NCBI GenBank assembly: GCA_019119635.1
Contig: DWWP01000010.1
Location: forward strand, 49,614 to 113,613
Reading direction: 5' to 3'
Length of the DNA stretch: 64,000 nucleotides
Source of the DNA: Candidatus Dietzia intestinipullorum
GTDB lineage: Bacteria; Actinomycetota; Actinomycetes; Mycobacteriales; Mycobacteriaceae
Positions 8,623-18,697 of the stretch are shown one piece after another. Position numbers and translations under genes: made by a program. The notes beneath the pieces were generated by a model that saw only the letters and a program-made list of their open reading frames with translations, was not told where the DNA came from and did not search any database. Positions within the stretch are counted from its first letter, which is position 1, and every line of letters begins with the position of its first letter.

Positions 8623-9567
8623 ATGGAGGTGTCACTGCACAGGCTCAAGCTGCTGGTCGAGCTGCAGCGCCGCGGGACGGTGACCTCGGCGGCCGCGGCG
8701 CTCAACTACACGGTCTCGGCGGTCTCGCAGCAGCTCGCGCTGCTCGAGCGCGAGGTGGGCAGCACCCTGTTCGAGCGGCGGGGCCGCCGGATCGTCCTCA
8801 CCGAGGCCGGCATCCTGCTCGCCTCGCACGCGCGGGCGATCCTCGCCGCGGTGGAGGACGCGGGCCACGCCATGGAGTCGGCGCGGGCCGGCGTCGGCAC
8901 CACGCTCACGGCCGGGGTGTGGGCGTCGGTCGCGTCGGCGCTCCTGCCCGCGGGGTTGCGGGTGCTCGCCCGGGAGCACCCGACGATCTCGGTGCGCACC
9001 CGCGAGCTCGCCCCGGAGGACACGACCGGCGCGGTCCGGGACGGCTCCCTCGACCTGGCGTTCGTGCTGGACTACTCCAGTTATCCGATGGCGCACGTGC
9101 CGGAGCTGGTCCGCCGACCGATCGCGGGGGAGCTGCTGCACGCGGCGGTCCCGCCCGGCATGGTCGAGGCGGACTCGGTGGCCCTGGTGGACCTCGCCGC
9201 CGCGCCGTGGATCCTCTCGGGGCCGCGCTCGCACTTCGGTCGCGCGGTGCGGATCGCGTGCCGCGAGGCCGGGTTCGAGCCCGACAACCGCCACGAGGCG
9301 GGTGAGCAGTCCACGGCGTTGGCGCTGGTGGCCGCCGGCCTGGGGGTCACGCTGGTCTCGGATCTCGGGTTGGAGTCGTGGACCGCCGGCGGGTTGATCG
9401 ACGTCCTGCCCCTCACCGACGGGGTCTCCCGCACGGTGTCGATCGCGTACCGGAAGCGGGACTCGCGGCGGGGCCCCCTGCGCGCCTTCGTCGACGCCTT
9501 CGAGACCGGCGCCCGCGAACTGGGGCTCGACCCCCCGGAGCAGGCGGCGGCTCAGCCGCTGACGTAG
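8623..9567 (+). CDS. LysR-family transcriptional regulator
   Basis: N-terminal LTTR HTH: MEVSLHRLKLLVELQRRGTVTSAAAALNYTVSAVSQQLALLEREVGSTLFERRGRRIVLTEAG. Confidence 0.9.
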   Translation: MEVSLHRLKLLVELQRRGTVTSAAAALNYTVSAVSQQLALLEREVGSTLFERRGRRIVLTEAGILLASHARAILAAVEDAGHAMESARAGVGTTLTAGVWASVASALLPAGLRVLAREHPTISVRTRELAPEDTTGAVRDGSLDLAFVLDYSSYPMAHVPELVRRPIAGELLHAAVPPGMVEADSVALVDLAAAPWILSGPRSHFGRAVRIACREAGFEPDNRHEAGEQSTALALVAAGLGVTLVSDLGLESWTAGGLIDVLPLTDGVSRTVSIAYRKRDSRRGPLRAFVDAFETGARELGLDPPEQAAAQPLT

Positions 9568-10523
9568 CCGCGGTCCTTGTCGACCGCCGGGCCCGGCTCG
9601 CCGCCGTCGATCCAGGTGCGCAGGTGCGCGGTGAACTGCTCGGAGAGGGTGTCCCGCCACCCCACCACGTCACCGGACATGTGGGGGCTGATGTGGGCGC
9701 CCTCGAGCGACCAGAGGGGGTCGCCGTCCGGGAGGGGCTCGACGACGACGACGTCGAGGTGCGCCGACAGCCGGCCGGAGGCGATCTCGGAGGTGAGCGC
9801 CTGCTGGTCCACGAGCTGTCCGCGGCCGACGTTCACCACGTGCGCGCCGTCGGGCAGCGCCGCCAGCTCGTCGGCCCCCAGCATCCCCCGGGTGGCCCCG
9901 GTCAGCGGCGCCACCATGACCAGGTGGTCCACCCCGCCCAGGTGCTCGCCCAGGCGGGCGGAATCGACGACGGTGCCGAAGTCCTCGTCGTCGTCGCGGG
10001 TCCGGCGCCCCGCCCCGCGGACGTCGAGCCCGACCGCCCGCAGGAGTCGCGCGGTGGCGCGCCCGATCCCGCCGGTGCCCACGACGAGGGCGCGCCGACC
10101 GGCGACGCGGGTGGTCTCGCGGTGTTCCCACCGGCCCTGCAGCCGGAGCGCCTCGGTGCGGTGGAGCTGCTTGTCGTGGGCCATCACGCAGGCCAGGACG
10201 TACTCGGCGATGGGCACGTCGAAGACGCCGCGGGCGTTGGTCACCAGCACGGTGGAGGTGCGCAGGTCGTCGAAGAGCAGCTTGTCGACCCCGGCGGCGG
10301 CGACGTGGATCCACCGGAGCGAGTCGGCGGCGTGCCAGGCCTCGGCCAGCGCGCCGGAGAAGATGTCCCAGACCAGGAGGATCTCGGCGCCGGGCAGCGC
10401 CTCGGCGAGGGTGTCCGCCGTGCACTCGCGGACGTCGGCGATCCCGCGGACCGCGTCGAGGTCGGTGGGCGGGTCGACGCCCTCGGCGGTGAGGAGGACG
10501 ACGGTCGGCCTGGCGTGCGTCAT
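9552..10523 (-). CDS. D-2-hydroxyacid dehydrogenase
   Basis: NAD-binding GTGGIGRATARLL, VNVGRGQLVDQQAL, EPLPDGDPLWSLEGAHISPHMSG motifs. Confidence 0.85.
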   Translation of the reverse strand: MTHARPTVVLLTAEGVDPPTDLDAVRGIADVRECTADTLAEALPGAEILLVWDIFSGALAEAWHAADSLRWIHVAAAGVDKLLFDDLRTSTVLVTNARGVFDVPIAEYVLACVMAHDKQLHRTEALRLQGRWEHRETTRVAGRRALVVGTGGIGRATARLLRAVGLDVRGAGRRTRDDDEDFGTVVDSARLGEHLGGVDHLVMVAPLTGATRGMLGADELAALPDGAHVVNVGRGQLVDQQALTSEIASGRLSAHLDVVVVEPLPDGDPLWSLEGAHISPHMSGDVVGWRDTLSEQFTAHLRTWIDGGEPGPAVDKDRGYVSG

Positions 10524-10568
10524 GAGCCCACCGTAGCCGTCATGACACGCGCCGGCCACACTTTGTCG

Positions 10569-10582
10569 GATTGTTGACAATC
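10569..10582. promoter_or_regulatory. Palindrome GATTGTTGACAATC, candidate GntR/FadR-type operator
   Basis: 6-bp perfect arms around TG, 27 bp upstream of the aminotransferase ATG; matches the site at 18698 except for one central base. Confidence 0.65.
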
Positions 10583-10608
10583 TTGCGGAGGGGTCACAGA
10601 CTGACCCC

Positions 10609-11898
10609 ATGACCGCGCACCTGTCGCCCCACCTCAAGCAGGCCACGCCCGTCGTGGTGGACCACGCCCTGGGCTCGTGGATCCACGGCACGGACGGCCG
10701 TGACTACCTCGACTTCACCACCGGCATCGGCGTGACCAGCACCGGCCACTGCCATCCCGACGTGGTGGCCGCCGCCCGCGAGCAGTGCGGCAAGGTCATC
10801 CACGCGCAGTACACGACCGTGATGCACCAGCCGCTGTTGGAGCTCACCGAGAAGCTGGGCGCGCACCTGCCGGAGGGGCTCGACTCGGTGTTCTACGCCA
10901 ACTCCGGCTCCGAGGCGGTCGAGGCCTCCGTCCGCCTGGCCCGCATGGCCACGGGCCGCCCCACCATCATCACCGTGCAGGGCGGGTTCCACGGCCGGAC
11001 CGTCGGCGCGGCCAGCCTCACCACGGCCGGCACCAAGTTCTCCGCCGGCTTCTCCCCGCTCATGGGCGGCGTGACGGTCACCCCGTTCCCCCACGCACTG
11101 CGGCACGGCTGGACGGTCGACGACGCCGTGGACTTCGCGCTCGCCGAGCTCGACTACCTCCTGGCCACGCGGGCCCACCCCCGCGACGTCGCGGCCTTCC
11201 TCATCGAACCGGTCCTGGGCGACGGCGGCTACCTGGCCACCCCGCCCCGCTACCTGCAGGGACTTCGCGAGCGGGCCGACGCCCACGGCGCGCTGCTGAT
11301 CCTCGACGAGGTCCAGGCCGGCGTCGGGCGCACGGGCCGCTTCTGGGGCCACCAGCACACCGAGGGGCTGATCCCGGACGTGCTCATCACCGCCAAGGGC
11401 ATCGCCTCGGGCTTCCCCATCTCCGCCATCGCCGCCCCCGAATCCCTCATGGCCCGGGCCTGGCCCGGCTCGCAGGGCGGCACGTACGGGGGCAACGCCG
11501 TGTCCGCCGCGGCGGGCGTGGCCACCCTCGGCGTGATCGAGAGGGAGGGTCTGGTCGCCGCCGCCGCCGAGCGCGGGGCCCGGTTCCTCGACGGACTGCG
11601 GCGTAGCCTGGCGGACGTGGGCGAGATCTGCGACATCCGTGGCGCCGGACTCATGCTGGGCGTCGAGTTCGGCGACCCCACCGCGCCCGCGGGCAGCGCC
11701 GGCGCCGCCGAGGCCGCGGCGCTCGCGGCGGGCGTCCAGCAGGCCTGCGTGGACGAGGACCTGCTCACGCTGACCTGCGGCCCCACCGGATCGGTGGTCC
11801 GCCTCATCCCCGCGCTCGTGGTGACGCCGGACGAGATCGACCAGGGCGTCGAGCGCTTCACCCGCGCCGTCCACCGGGTGTGCGACGAGGCGTCGTGA
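10609..11898 (+). CDS. Class III aminotransferase (4-aminobutyrate aminotransferase-like)
   Basis: ANSGSEAVEASVRLARMATGRP, GGFHGRTVGAASLTT, LLILDEVQAGVGRTGRFWG, DVLITAKGIASGFPISA PLP-lysine motif. Confidence 0.9.
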   Translation: MTAHLSPHLKQATPVVVDHALGSWIHGTDGRDYLDFTTGIGVTSTGHCHPDVVAAAREQCGKVIHAQYTTVMHQPLLELTEKLGAHLPEGLDSVFYANSGSEAVEASVRLARMATGRPTIITVQGGFHGRTVGAASLTTAGTKFSAGFSPLMGGVTVTPFPHALRHGWTVDDAVDFALAELDYLLATRAHPRDVAAFLIEPVLGDGGYLATPPRYLQGLRERADAHGALLILDEVQAGVGRTGRFWGHQHTEGLIPDVLITAKGIASGFPISAIAAPESLMARAWPGSQGGTYGGNAVSAAAGVATLGVIEREGLVAAAAERGARFLDGLRRSLADVGEICDIRGAGLMLGVEFGDPTAPAGSAGAAEAAALAAGVQQACVDEDLLTLTCGPTGSVVRLIPALVVTPDEIDQGVERFTRAVHRVCDEAS

Positions 11899-14879
11899 CC
11901 CGGGCGGCGGGAGCGATCGACGCGGCGCCGGGCCCGGCCCTCGTCGAGGCCCTCGTCGACGCCGGCCTCGAGCCGCAGCACGACGCCCGCCGCCTCGCCG
12001 AGTACGCCTACGACGCCTCCAACTACCGCGTGCCGCCCGCCGCGGTACTGTTCCCGCGCAGCGAGGAGGAGGTCGCCCGGGCACTGGCCGTGTGCCACCG
12101 CCTGGGCGTCCCCGCGACCGCCCGGGGCGGCGGCACCTCGATGGCCGGCAACGCGGTCGGCACCGGCCTCGTGCTGGACCTGTCGCGGCACCTGCACCGC
12201 GTCCTGGACGTCGACACCGGGGCGCGGACCGTCACCACCGAGGCCGGTGCCGTCCTGACCACCCTGCGCGCGGCGGTGCACGAGGCCACCGACTCGCGCT
12301 GGACGTTCGCCCCCGACCCCTCCTCCCAGAGCCGCGCGTGCGTGGGTGGCGCGGTGGGCAACGACGCGTGCGGCAACCACTCCGTGCGGCACGGGCGCAC
12401 CGCCGACCACGTGGAGGCGCTGCGCCTGGTCACCGCGGACGGACTGCGCCTGACCGCCACCCGCAGCGGCGTCGAGGCCACGGACCCGTCCGACGCGGCG
12501 GCCGCGGCGCGCGCCGCCCACCTCACCACCGAGCTCACCGCACTGGCCTCGGACCACCTGGCCGCCATCCGCACCGAACTCGGCCGCATCCCGCGCCAGG
12601 TCTCCGGCTACCACCTGGGCCACCTGCTGCCCGAGCAGGGCTTCGACGTCGCGCGGGCGCTCGTCGGCTCCGAGGGCACCTGCGCTGTGGTCACCGCCGC
12701 CACCCTGCGGATCGTCCCGCGCGCGGCCCGGACCGGCCTGCTGGTGGTGGGCTACACCGACGTGGTGGACGCCGCTCGGGACGTGCCCGCGATCCTGCGC
12801 CACCGCCCCACCGCGGTCGAGGGGATCGACGAGGTGATCGTCTCCACCATGCGCTCCCGGCGCGGGGACGACGCCGTGGCCGACCTCCCCGCCGGGCGGG
12901 CCTGGCTCTTCATCGAACTCGACGACGAGGGCGGGGTCGGCCCGGACGCCACGCTCGACGAGCGGCTCGAGATGCTCTCCGGCGAGCTCACCTCCGCCGG
13001 GCACGCCGTGGAGGCGATGGCGGTCTCCGACCCCGGCGCCCGCGCCGACCTCTGGCGGGTCCGCGAGGACGGCGCCGGCCTGAGCTCCCGGATCACCGAC
13101 CCCGACACCGGCGTCACCACGGAGTCGTGGCCCGGCTGGGAGGACTCCGCCGTCCCGCCCGAGCGCCTGGCCGACTATCTCGCCGAGTTCCGCGACCTGC
13201 TCACCGAGCACGGCCTCACCGGCGTCATGTACGGACACTTCGGCGCCGGCTGCATGCACATCCGCATCACCTTCGACCTGCGGTCCGACAGCGGGCGGGC
13301 CGTGTTCCGCGCCTTCTGCACCGACGCCGCCCGGCTCGCCGTCCGCCACGGCGGGTCGCTGTCCGGCGAGCACGGGGACGGCCGCGCCCGCTCCGAGCTC
13401 CTGCCGATCATGTACTCGGCCGAGATGATGCGCGCGTTCGCCCGGTTCGCGCAGGTGTGGGACCCCGCCGGGATCCTCGCACCGGGCGGGATGCGGGCCA
13501 CCCGCCGCCTCGACGCCGACCTGGCACTGGAGGGCGTGCCCACCCGCGACCTCGGACTGCTCACCTCGCCCGACGGCGCCCACCCGGTGCAGGCCTGCAT
13601 CGGCGTGGGCCGCTGCCGCACCTCGTCGGGCGGCGTGATGTGCCCCAGCTTCCGCGCCACCGGGGACGAGAAGGACTCGACCCGCGGCCGCGCCCGCGTC
13701 CTGCAGGAGGTGGTGCGCGGCACCCTGCCGATCACCGATCCGGGTGTCGGCGAGTCGCTCGACCTGTGCCTGTCCTGCAAGGCCTGCTCGAGCGACTGCC
13801 CCACCGGCGTGGACATGGCCGCCTACAAAGCCGAGACACTGCACCGCCGCTACCGGCGTCGAGTCCGGCCGATGGCCCACTACTCCCTCGGCCTGCTCCC
13901 CCTGTGGCTACGCGGCACCACCCGCGCCGCCGGCCCGCTCAACGCGCTCATGGCCACCCGGGCCGGTCGGGCCGCCGCGAGGCTCGGCGGCGTCTCCCGG
14001 AGCCGCACGCTCCCCCGGTTCGCCTCCGCCCGCGACCTGCGCGCCGAGCTCGCCCGCGTCCCGGGCAGCGTGTGGCGACTCCGCGAACCGGGCCCGACCT
14101 CCGCCGACGTGGTCCTCTTCCTCGACTCGTTCACCCGCGGACTGCGCCCCACCGTCGCCGGTGCCGCCGCCCGCGTCCTCGGCGGCGCCCACACCTCCGT
14201 GGCCTGCAGCGCCGACCACTGCTGCGGGCTGACCCACGTCACCACCGGGCGCCTGGACGCGGCCCGCCGGACCCTGCGACGGACCGCGCTGCACCTCGAC
14301 GCCACCCGCGGGCCGGACGGGGGCGAGGTTCCCGTCGTCGTCGTCGAACCCAGTTGCGCCTCGACCCTGCGCGAGGACCTGCCGCGACTGCTCGCGGGCA
14401 CCCCCAACGCCGACGCCGCCCGGCGGGTGGCCGCGCGCATCCGGTCCGCCGCCGAGCACCTCGGCCGGCTCGCCGCCGAGGGGCGCGCCCCCGCCTGGCC
14501 CGGCGGCGCCGCCCCGGACCGCGTCACCGTCCAGACCCACTGCCACGAGTACGCGACCTTCGGCAACCGGGTCCAGCGCGCGACGCTCACCGCGCTCGGC
14601 GTGGGGTCGGTCCGCGAGGCCACCGGCTGCTGCGGCGTCGCCGGGGACTTCGGGTTCACCGCCGGCCACGAGGTGGTCACCGCCGCCGTCGCCGAACAGG
14701 CCCTCGCCCCCGCCCTGCGCACCGACCCGGACGCCCCCGTGCTCACCGACGGCTTCTCGTGCGCCACCCAGGTCGAGCACCTCGCCGGCGCCGACCCCCG
14801 CACCGGCTCGCGCATGGGCCGGCACCTGTTCGAGCTCCTCGACCCCGACCCGACACCCGACCCCAGGAGGCACCCATGA
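11895..14879 (+). CDS. FAD-linked oxidase with C-terminal 4Fe-4S ferredoxin/CCG domains (D-lactate/glycolate/D-2-hydroxyglutarate dehydrogenase-like)
   Basis: PCMH FAD domain (ATARGGGTSMAGNAVGTGLVLDLSRH), CIGVGRCRTSSGGVMCPSFR and LCLSCKACSSDCPTGVD Fe-S motifs; GTG start overlapping previous stop. Confidence 0.85.
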   Translation: MTRAAGAIDAAPGPALVEALVDAGLEPQHDARRLAEYAYDASNYRVPPAAVLFPRSEEEVARALAVCHRLGVPATARGGGTSMAGNAVGTGLVLDLSRHLHRVLDVDTGARTVTTEAGAVLTTLRAAVHEATDSRWTFAPDPSSQSRACVGGAVGNDACGNHSVRHGRTADHVEALRLVTADGLRLTATRSGVEATDPSDAAAAARAAHLTTELTALASDHLAAIRTELGRIPRQVSGYHLGHLLPEQGFDVARALVGSEGTCAVVTAATLRIVPRAARTGLLVVGYTDVVDAARDVPAILRHRPTAVEGIDEVIVSTMRSRRGDDAVADLPAGRAWLFIELDDEGGVGPDATLDERLEMLSGELTSAGHAVEAMAVSDPGARADLWRVREDGAGLSSRITDPDTGVTTESWPGWEDSAVPPERLADYLAEFRDLLTEHGLTGVMYGHFGAGCMHIRITFDLRSDSGRAVFRAFCTDAARLAVRHGGSLSGEHGDGRARSELLPIMYSAEMMRAFARFAQVWDPAGILAPGGMRATRRLDADLALEGVPTRDLGLLTSPDGAHPVQACIGVGRCRTSSGGVMCPSFRATGDEKDSTRGRARVLQEVVRGTLPITDPGVGESLDLCLSCKACSSDCPTGVDMAAYKAETLHRRYRRRVRPMAHYSLGLLPLWLRGTTRAAGPLNALMATRAGRAAARLGGVSRSRTLPRFASARDLRAELARVPGSVWRLREPGPTSADVVLFLDSFTRGLRPTVAGAAARVLGGAHTSVACSADHCCGLTHVTTGRLDAARRTLRRTALHLDATRGPDGGEVPVVVVEPSCASTLREDLPRLLAGTPNADAARRVAARIRSAAEHLGRLAAEGRAPAWPGGAAPDRVTVQTHCHEYATFGNRVQRATLTALGVGSVREATGCCGVAGDFGFTAGHEVVTAAVAEQALAPALRTDPDAPVLTDGFSCATQVEHLAGADPRTGSRMGRHLFELLDPDPTPDPRRHP

Positions 14880-16339
14880 CCCGCTCCGTCGCCGACATCA
14901 TCGCCGCCCTCGGCACCGGCATCCACGTCGACGGCGCGTGGCGCGACGCCGCCGACGGGAAGACCTTCCCCGTGGTCAACCCCGCCACCGGGCAGTCCGT
15001 CGCCACCATCGCCGACGGCGGCACCGCCGACGCCGACGCCGCGATCGAGACCGCCGGACGCGTCCAGCCCGGGTGGGCGGCCGTCCCCGCACGCGAACGG
15101 GCCGAGATCCTCCGCCGCGCCCACGAGTTGCTGGTGGAGCGCACCGAGGAGCTCGCCCTGCTCATGACCACCGAGATGGGCAAGCCGCTCGGCGACGCCC
15201 GCGGCGAGGTGGCCTACGGCGCCGAGTTCTTCCGCTGGTTCTCCGAGGAGGCCTGCCGCATCCGGGGCGACGCCCGCCGCTCCCCCGACGGCAAGACCCG
15301 GCTCATGGTCACGCACGAGCCCGTGGGCCCCTGCATCCTCGTGACCCCCTGGAACTTCCCGCTGGCCATGGCCACCCGCAAGATCGGCCCCGCGATCGCC
15401 GCCGGCTGCACCATGGTGTTCAAGCCCGCCGGCCTCACCCCCCTGACCTCCCTGTACCTCGTGGAGGTCCTGCGCGAGGCGGGCCTGCCCGACGGCGTCC
15501 TCAACGTGGTGTGCACGACCGACGCCGGCGGCGTGGTGGAGCCGTGGATCGACTCCGGGATCGCCCGCAAGCTGTCCTTCACCGGGTCCACGCCCGTCGG
15601 CCGCAAGCTGCTCGAGCAGTGCTCACGCGGCGTGCTGCGCACCTCCATGGAACTCGGCGGGAACGCGCCGTTCGTGGTGTGCTCCGACGCGGACATGGAC
15701 GTGGCCGTGGACGCCGCGATGGCCGCCAAGATGCGCAACATGGGCGAGGCCTGCACGGCCGCCAACCGGATCCTCGTGCACCGCTCCGTGCTCGACGAGT
15801 TCGCCCGCCGGCTCACCGAGAGGATGGCCGCGCTGCGGGTCGGCGACGGCACCGCAGACGGCACGGACGTGGGGCCGCTGGTCGAGGAGAAGGCCGTGGC
15901 GAAGGTCGTCGATCTGGTCGACGACGCCGTGGGCCGCGGCGCCCGGGTCCTGTGCGGCGGCGAACGCGGCGACGGCCCCGGCTACTTCTACCCGCCCACC
16001 GTCCTCACCGACGTGGCCGCCGACTCCGGCCTGATGTCCACCGAGATCTTCGGCCCCGTCGCGGCCCTGGTCCCGTTCGACGACGACGACGAGGCCGTGC
16101 GCCTGGCCAATGACACCGAATTCGGCCTGGTCTCCTTTGTCATGACCGAGAGCCTGGACCGCGCGATGACCATGTCCGAGCGACTGCAGGCCGGCATGGT
16201 GGGCATCAACACGGGCGTGGTGTCCAACCCCGCCGCGCCCTTCGGTGGCATCAAGCAGTCCGGCCTGGGTCGCGAGGGCGGGCTCTCGGGCATCGAGGAG
16301 TTCGTGGAGACCAAACTGACGGCGATCCCGGTGCGCTGA
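14876..16339 (+). CDS. Aldehyde dehydrogenase (succinate-semialdehyde dehydrogenase-like)
   Basis: VTPWNFPLAMATRKIGPAIAAGCTMVFKPA, SFTGSTPVGRKLL, ELGGNAPFVV, GEACTAANR; AGGAGG before ATG 14876. Confidence 0.9.
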   Translation: MTRSVADIIAALGTGIHVDGAWRDAADGKTFPVVNPATGQSVATIADGGTADADAAIETAGRVQPGWAAVPARERAEILRRAHELLVERTEELALLMTTEMGKPLGDARGEVAYGAEFFRWFSEEACRIRGDARRSPDGKTRLMVTHEPVGPCILVTPWNFPLAMATRKIGPAIAAGCTMVFKPAGLTPLTSLYLVEVLREAGLPDGVLNVVCTTDAGGVVEPWIDSGIARKLSFTGSTPVGRKLLEQCSRGVLRTSMELGGNAPFVVCSDADMDVAVDAAMAAKMRNMGEACTAANRILVHRSVLDEFARRLTERMAALRVGDGTADGTDVGPLVEEKAVAKVVDLVDDAVGRGARVLCGGERGDGPGYFYPPTVLTDVAADSGLMSTEIFGPVAALVPFDDDDEAVRLANDTEFGLVSFVMTESLDRAMTMSERLQAGMVGINTGVVSNPAAPFGGIKQSGLGREGGLSGIEEFVETKLTAIPVR

Positions 16340-16361
16340 CTGGCCCCGGCGGCGGCACCCC

Positions 16362-16433
16362 GCGATCTGCCCCTCGGATGTCGATACGCGCTCCGGCCTC
16401 GCCACGCAACTGGGAATCGGAGGGGCGGATCGC
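16362..16433. repeat. Long inverted repeat (17-bp arms, 2 mismatches, 38-nt spacer) between convergent genes
   Basis: Left GCGATCTGCCCCTCGGA (16362-16378), right TCGGAGGGGCGGATCGC (16417-16433). Confidence 0.6.
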
Positions 16434-16488
16434 ACGGCGCGAGGGGCCGGACGGCGCGAGGGGCACAGGCGGGCGGCGGCGCAGTCGC

Positions 16489-17169
16489 TCAGGCGCCTGT
16501 GGCGCCTGGGCCGCCGAGCACGCGGGAGAGCCCGTCGCGCATGTGCTCGACCAGCAGGGTCCTGGCCGGGTCGGGGTCGGCCTCCCGCACGGCGTCGGCG
16601 ATCGCCCGGTGCTCGGCGAGCCGGGACCGCGCGTCCGTGTAGGTGCCCCGCATGGCGTGCAGGCACATACTGGTCTCCACCAGGACCGTCTCGTGCACCC
16701 GCGACAGCCGGGGACTCCGCGCCGCCTCGACCAGGGTGTGGTGGAAATCGAGGTCCGCGGCCACCATGGACTCCGACATCGGCTCGTCAGCCAGGTCCGC
16801 CATCGCGTCGACCGCCGCGTCGAGCGCATCCGCCGTCGGGTCGCCCAGGCCCAGGTCGAGCACCCGGTCGAGCGCGGCGGTCTCGACCGTGGTCCGCAGC
16901 AGGTACATGTCCTCGACCGCCTCGGGGGTGAGGTCGGCGACGAACAGTCCGCGGTTGCGGTGGGAGATGAGCAGCCCCTCCTGCGTGAGGCGCTGCATGG
17001 CCTCGCGCAGTGGCCCTCGGCTCACCCCGAGGGACTGCGCGAGCGCGGCTTCGCCGAGCTGCTCGCCGGGCCCCAGCGACCCGTCCGAGATCGCCCTGCG
17101 CAGGGTCCGCGCGATCAGCGACGGGGTCGATTCCTGGACGACGGGCTCGAGGCCCGCGGGCGGCTCCAT
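16489..17169 (-). CDS. GntR-family (FCD domain) transcriptional regulator
   Basis: wHTH LIARTLRRAISDGSLGPGEQLGEAALAQSLGVSRGPLREAMQRLTQEGLL; FCD residues DLDFHHTLVEAARSPRL. Confidence 0.9.
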   Translation of the reverse strand: MEPPAGLEPVVQESTPSLIARTLRRAISDGSLGPGEQLGEAALAQSLGVSRGPLREAMQRLTQEGLLISHRNRGLFVADLTPEAVEDMYLLRTTVETAALDRVLDLGLGDPTADALDAAVDAMADLADEPMSESMVAADLDFHHTLVEAARSPRLSRVHETVLVETSMCLHAMRGTYTDARSRLAEHRAIADAVREADPDPARTLLVEHMRDGLSRVLGGPGATGA

Positions 17170-17174
17170 CGCGG

Positions 17175-18647
17175 TCACCGGCCCCCGCTCCCCGCGGTGG
17201 ACGCGTGGACCCGCGGAGCGGGAACGACCCGGCCGAGGGCCGCCTCGAGCGCTGCGCCCGTGCGGACGACCAGCCGGTCCTCGAACCGCGCGCCCACCAA
17301 CTGGACGCCCACGGGCAGCCCGGCGTCCGTGGTGCCGCACGGGATGCTCAGCGCCGGCTGCTGCGTCATGTTGAACGGATACGTGTACGGGGTCCACGAG
17401 GTCCAGTCGGGGCTGTGCCAGCCGGGCGGGACGTCTGCTCCCACCTCGAAGGCCGCGATCGGTGTGGTGGGGGTGACCAGGACGTCGTAGTGCTGGTGGA
17501 AGTCGGCCATGCGGGCGCCGAGCGCCATCCGGACGGCGACGGCGTCGAGGTAGTCGGCAGCCGAGAAGTCGTGGTAGCGGCCGAGCGCCTCGCGCATCGA
17601 CGGGTCGACGTGCTCGATCGCCTCCGGCCCGTGGGGCGCGAGCACGGCGGCGAGGCCGGCGAACCACAGGACGTGGAACGCGTCGACGGGATCGGAGAGG
17701 CCGAGTTCGACCGTCTCCACCTGCGCGCCGAGGGACTCGAGCACTCCGACGGAGCGTGCGACCTCGCGCTCGACCTCGGGGTCGTTGGCCCCGAACCCCA
17801 TGTCGGAGCTGTACGCCACGCGCAGTCCCGACAGTGGGCGGTCGCCGCCCGTCCCGTCCTCGGCGGCGGCGAGGTATCCGCCGGGCCCGGGCGTGGTGGC
17901 GCGGGCGGGGACCGCCGACCAGTCGCGCGGGTCCGGCCGCAGGAGGGCGTCAATGAACGCCGCGGTGTCGCCGACGGTCCGGGTCATGGGTCCGGCGTGG
18001 GCGAGGGTGCCGAAGGGGCTCGACGGGAACATCGGGATGACACCGTACGTCGGCTTGAGGGCGACGATCCCGCAGAACGCGGCGGGGATCCGGACCGAGC
18101 CGCCGCCGTCGGTGCCCAGGGCGAGCTGGCCCAGGCCCGCGGCGACGGCCGCCGAGCCCCCGCCACTGGAGCCGCCGGGGGTGAGCGCCGGGTCGTAGGG
18201 GTTGCGCGTGACGCCGGTGACCGGGTTGTCGGTGACCCCCTTCCACGCGAACTCGGGCGTGGTGGTCTTGCCGATCACCACGCACCCCGCCTCGTGCACC
18301 GCCGAGGTGACGGGGGCGTCGTCGGGCCAGGCACCCGGCTCGGCGGCATCGGGCTTGTCCGCGAGCAGCCGGGAGCCCCGCAGCGTGGGAACTCCACGGG
18401 TGTAGAAGATGTCCTTGATGGTCGTCGGCACGCCGTCCAGCGGCCCGTACGCGACCCCCCGGCGGTGCCGGTCCTCGGACTCGCGCGCGGCGGCCATGGT
18501 CGCGGCGCGGTCGACGTGACAGAAGGCGTTGATCTCGCCGTCGACCCGATCGATCGCGTCCAGCGCCTCGCCGGCGGCATCGACCGGGGACACCTCGCCG
18601 CGACGGAAGCGGTCGGCGAGCTCCAGGGCGGTGAGGGAGAGAGTCAT
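17175..18647 (-). CDS. Amidase-signature family amidase
   Basis: Amidase signature: GGSSGGGSAAVAAGLGQLALGTDGGGSVRIPAAFCGIVALKPTYG; TTIKDIFYTRGVPT. Confidence 0.92.
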   Translation of the reverse strand: MTLSLTALELADRFRRGEVSPVDAAGEALDAIDRVDGEINAFCHVDRAATMAAARESEDRHRRGVAYGPLDGVPTTIKDIFYTRGVPTLRGSRLLADKPDAAEPGAWPDDAPVTSAVHEAGCVVIGKTTTPEFAWKGVTDNPVTGVTRNPYDPALTPGGSSGGGSAAVAAGLGQLALGTDGGGSVRIPAAFCGIVALKPTYGVIPMFPSSPFGTLAHAGPMTRTVGDTAAFIDALLRPDPRDWSAVPARATTPGPGGYLAAAEDGTGGDRPLSGLRVAYSSDMGFGANDPEVEREVARSVGVLESLGAQVETVELGLSDPVDAFHVLWFAGLAAVLAPHGPEAIEHVDPSMREALGRYHDFSAADYLDAVAVRMALGARMADFHQHYDVLVTPTTPIAAFEVGADVPPGWHSPDWTSWTPYTYPFNMTQQPALSIPCGTTDAGLPVGVQLVGARFEDRLVVRTGAALEAALGRVVPAPRVHASTAGSGGR

Positions 18648-18697
18648 CGGTGCGCCTTCCGTGGTGCCGTCACCGGCGCAGACGCCCGCGCCGGTCA

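Noticed and set aside
11250-13880. 876-aa minus-strand ORF
   Set aside because: Shadow ORF opposite the FAD/FeS oxidoreductase, no recognisable domains.
12092-14875. Long N-terminal extension of the aldehyde dehydrogenase ORF
   Set aside because: Overlaps the FAD/FeS oxidoreductase in another frame and is Arg/Pro-rich nonsense; a clear AGGAGG-ATG lies at 14876.
16489-17667. 392-aa ORF suggesting a fused regulator
   Set aside because: The extension upstream of 17169 is an alternate-frame reading of the amidase gene; the GntR protein starts at ATG 17169.
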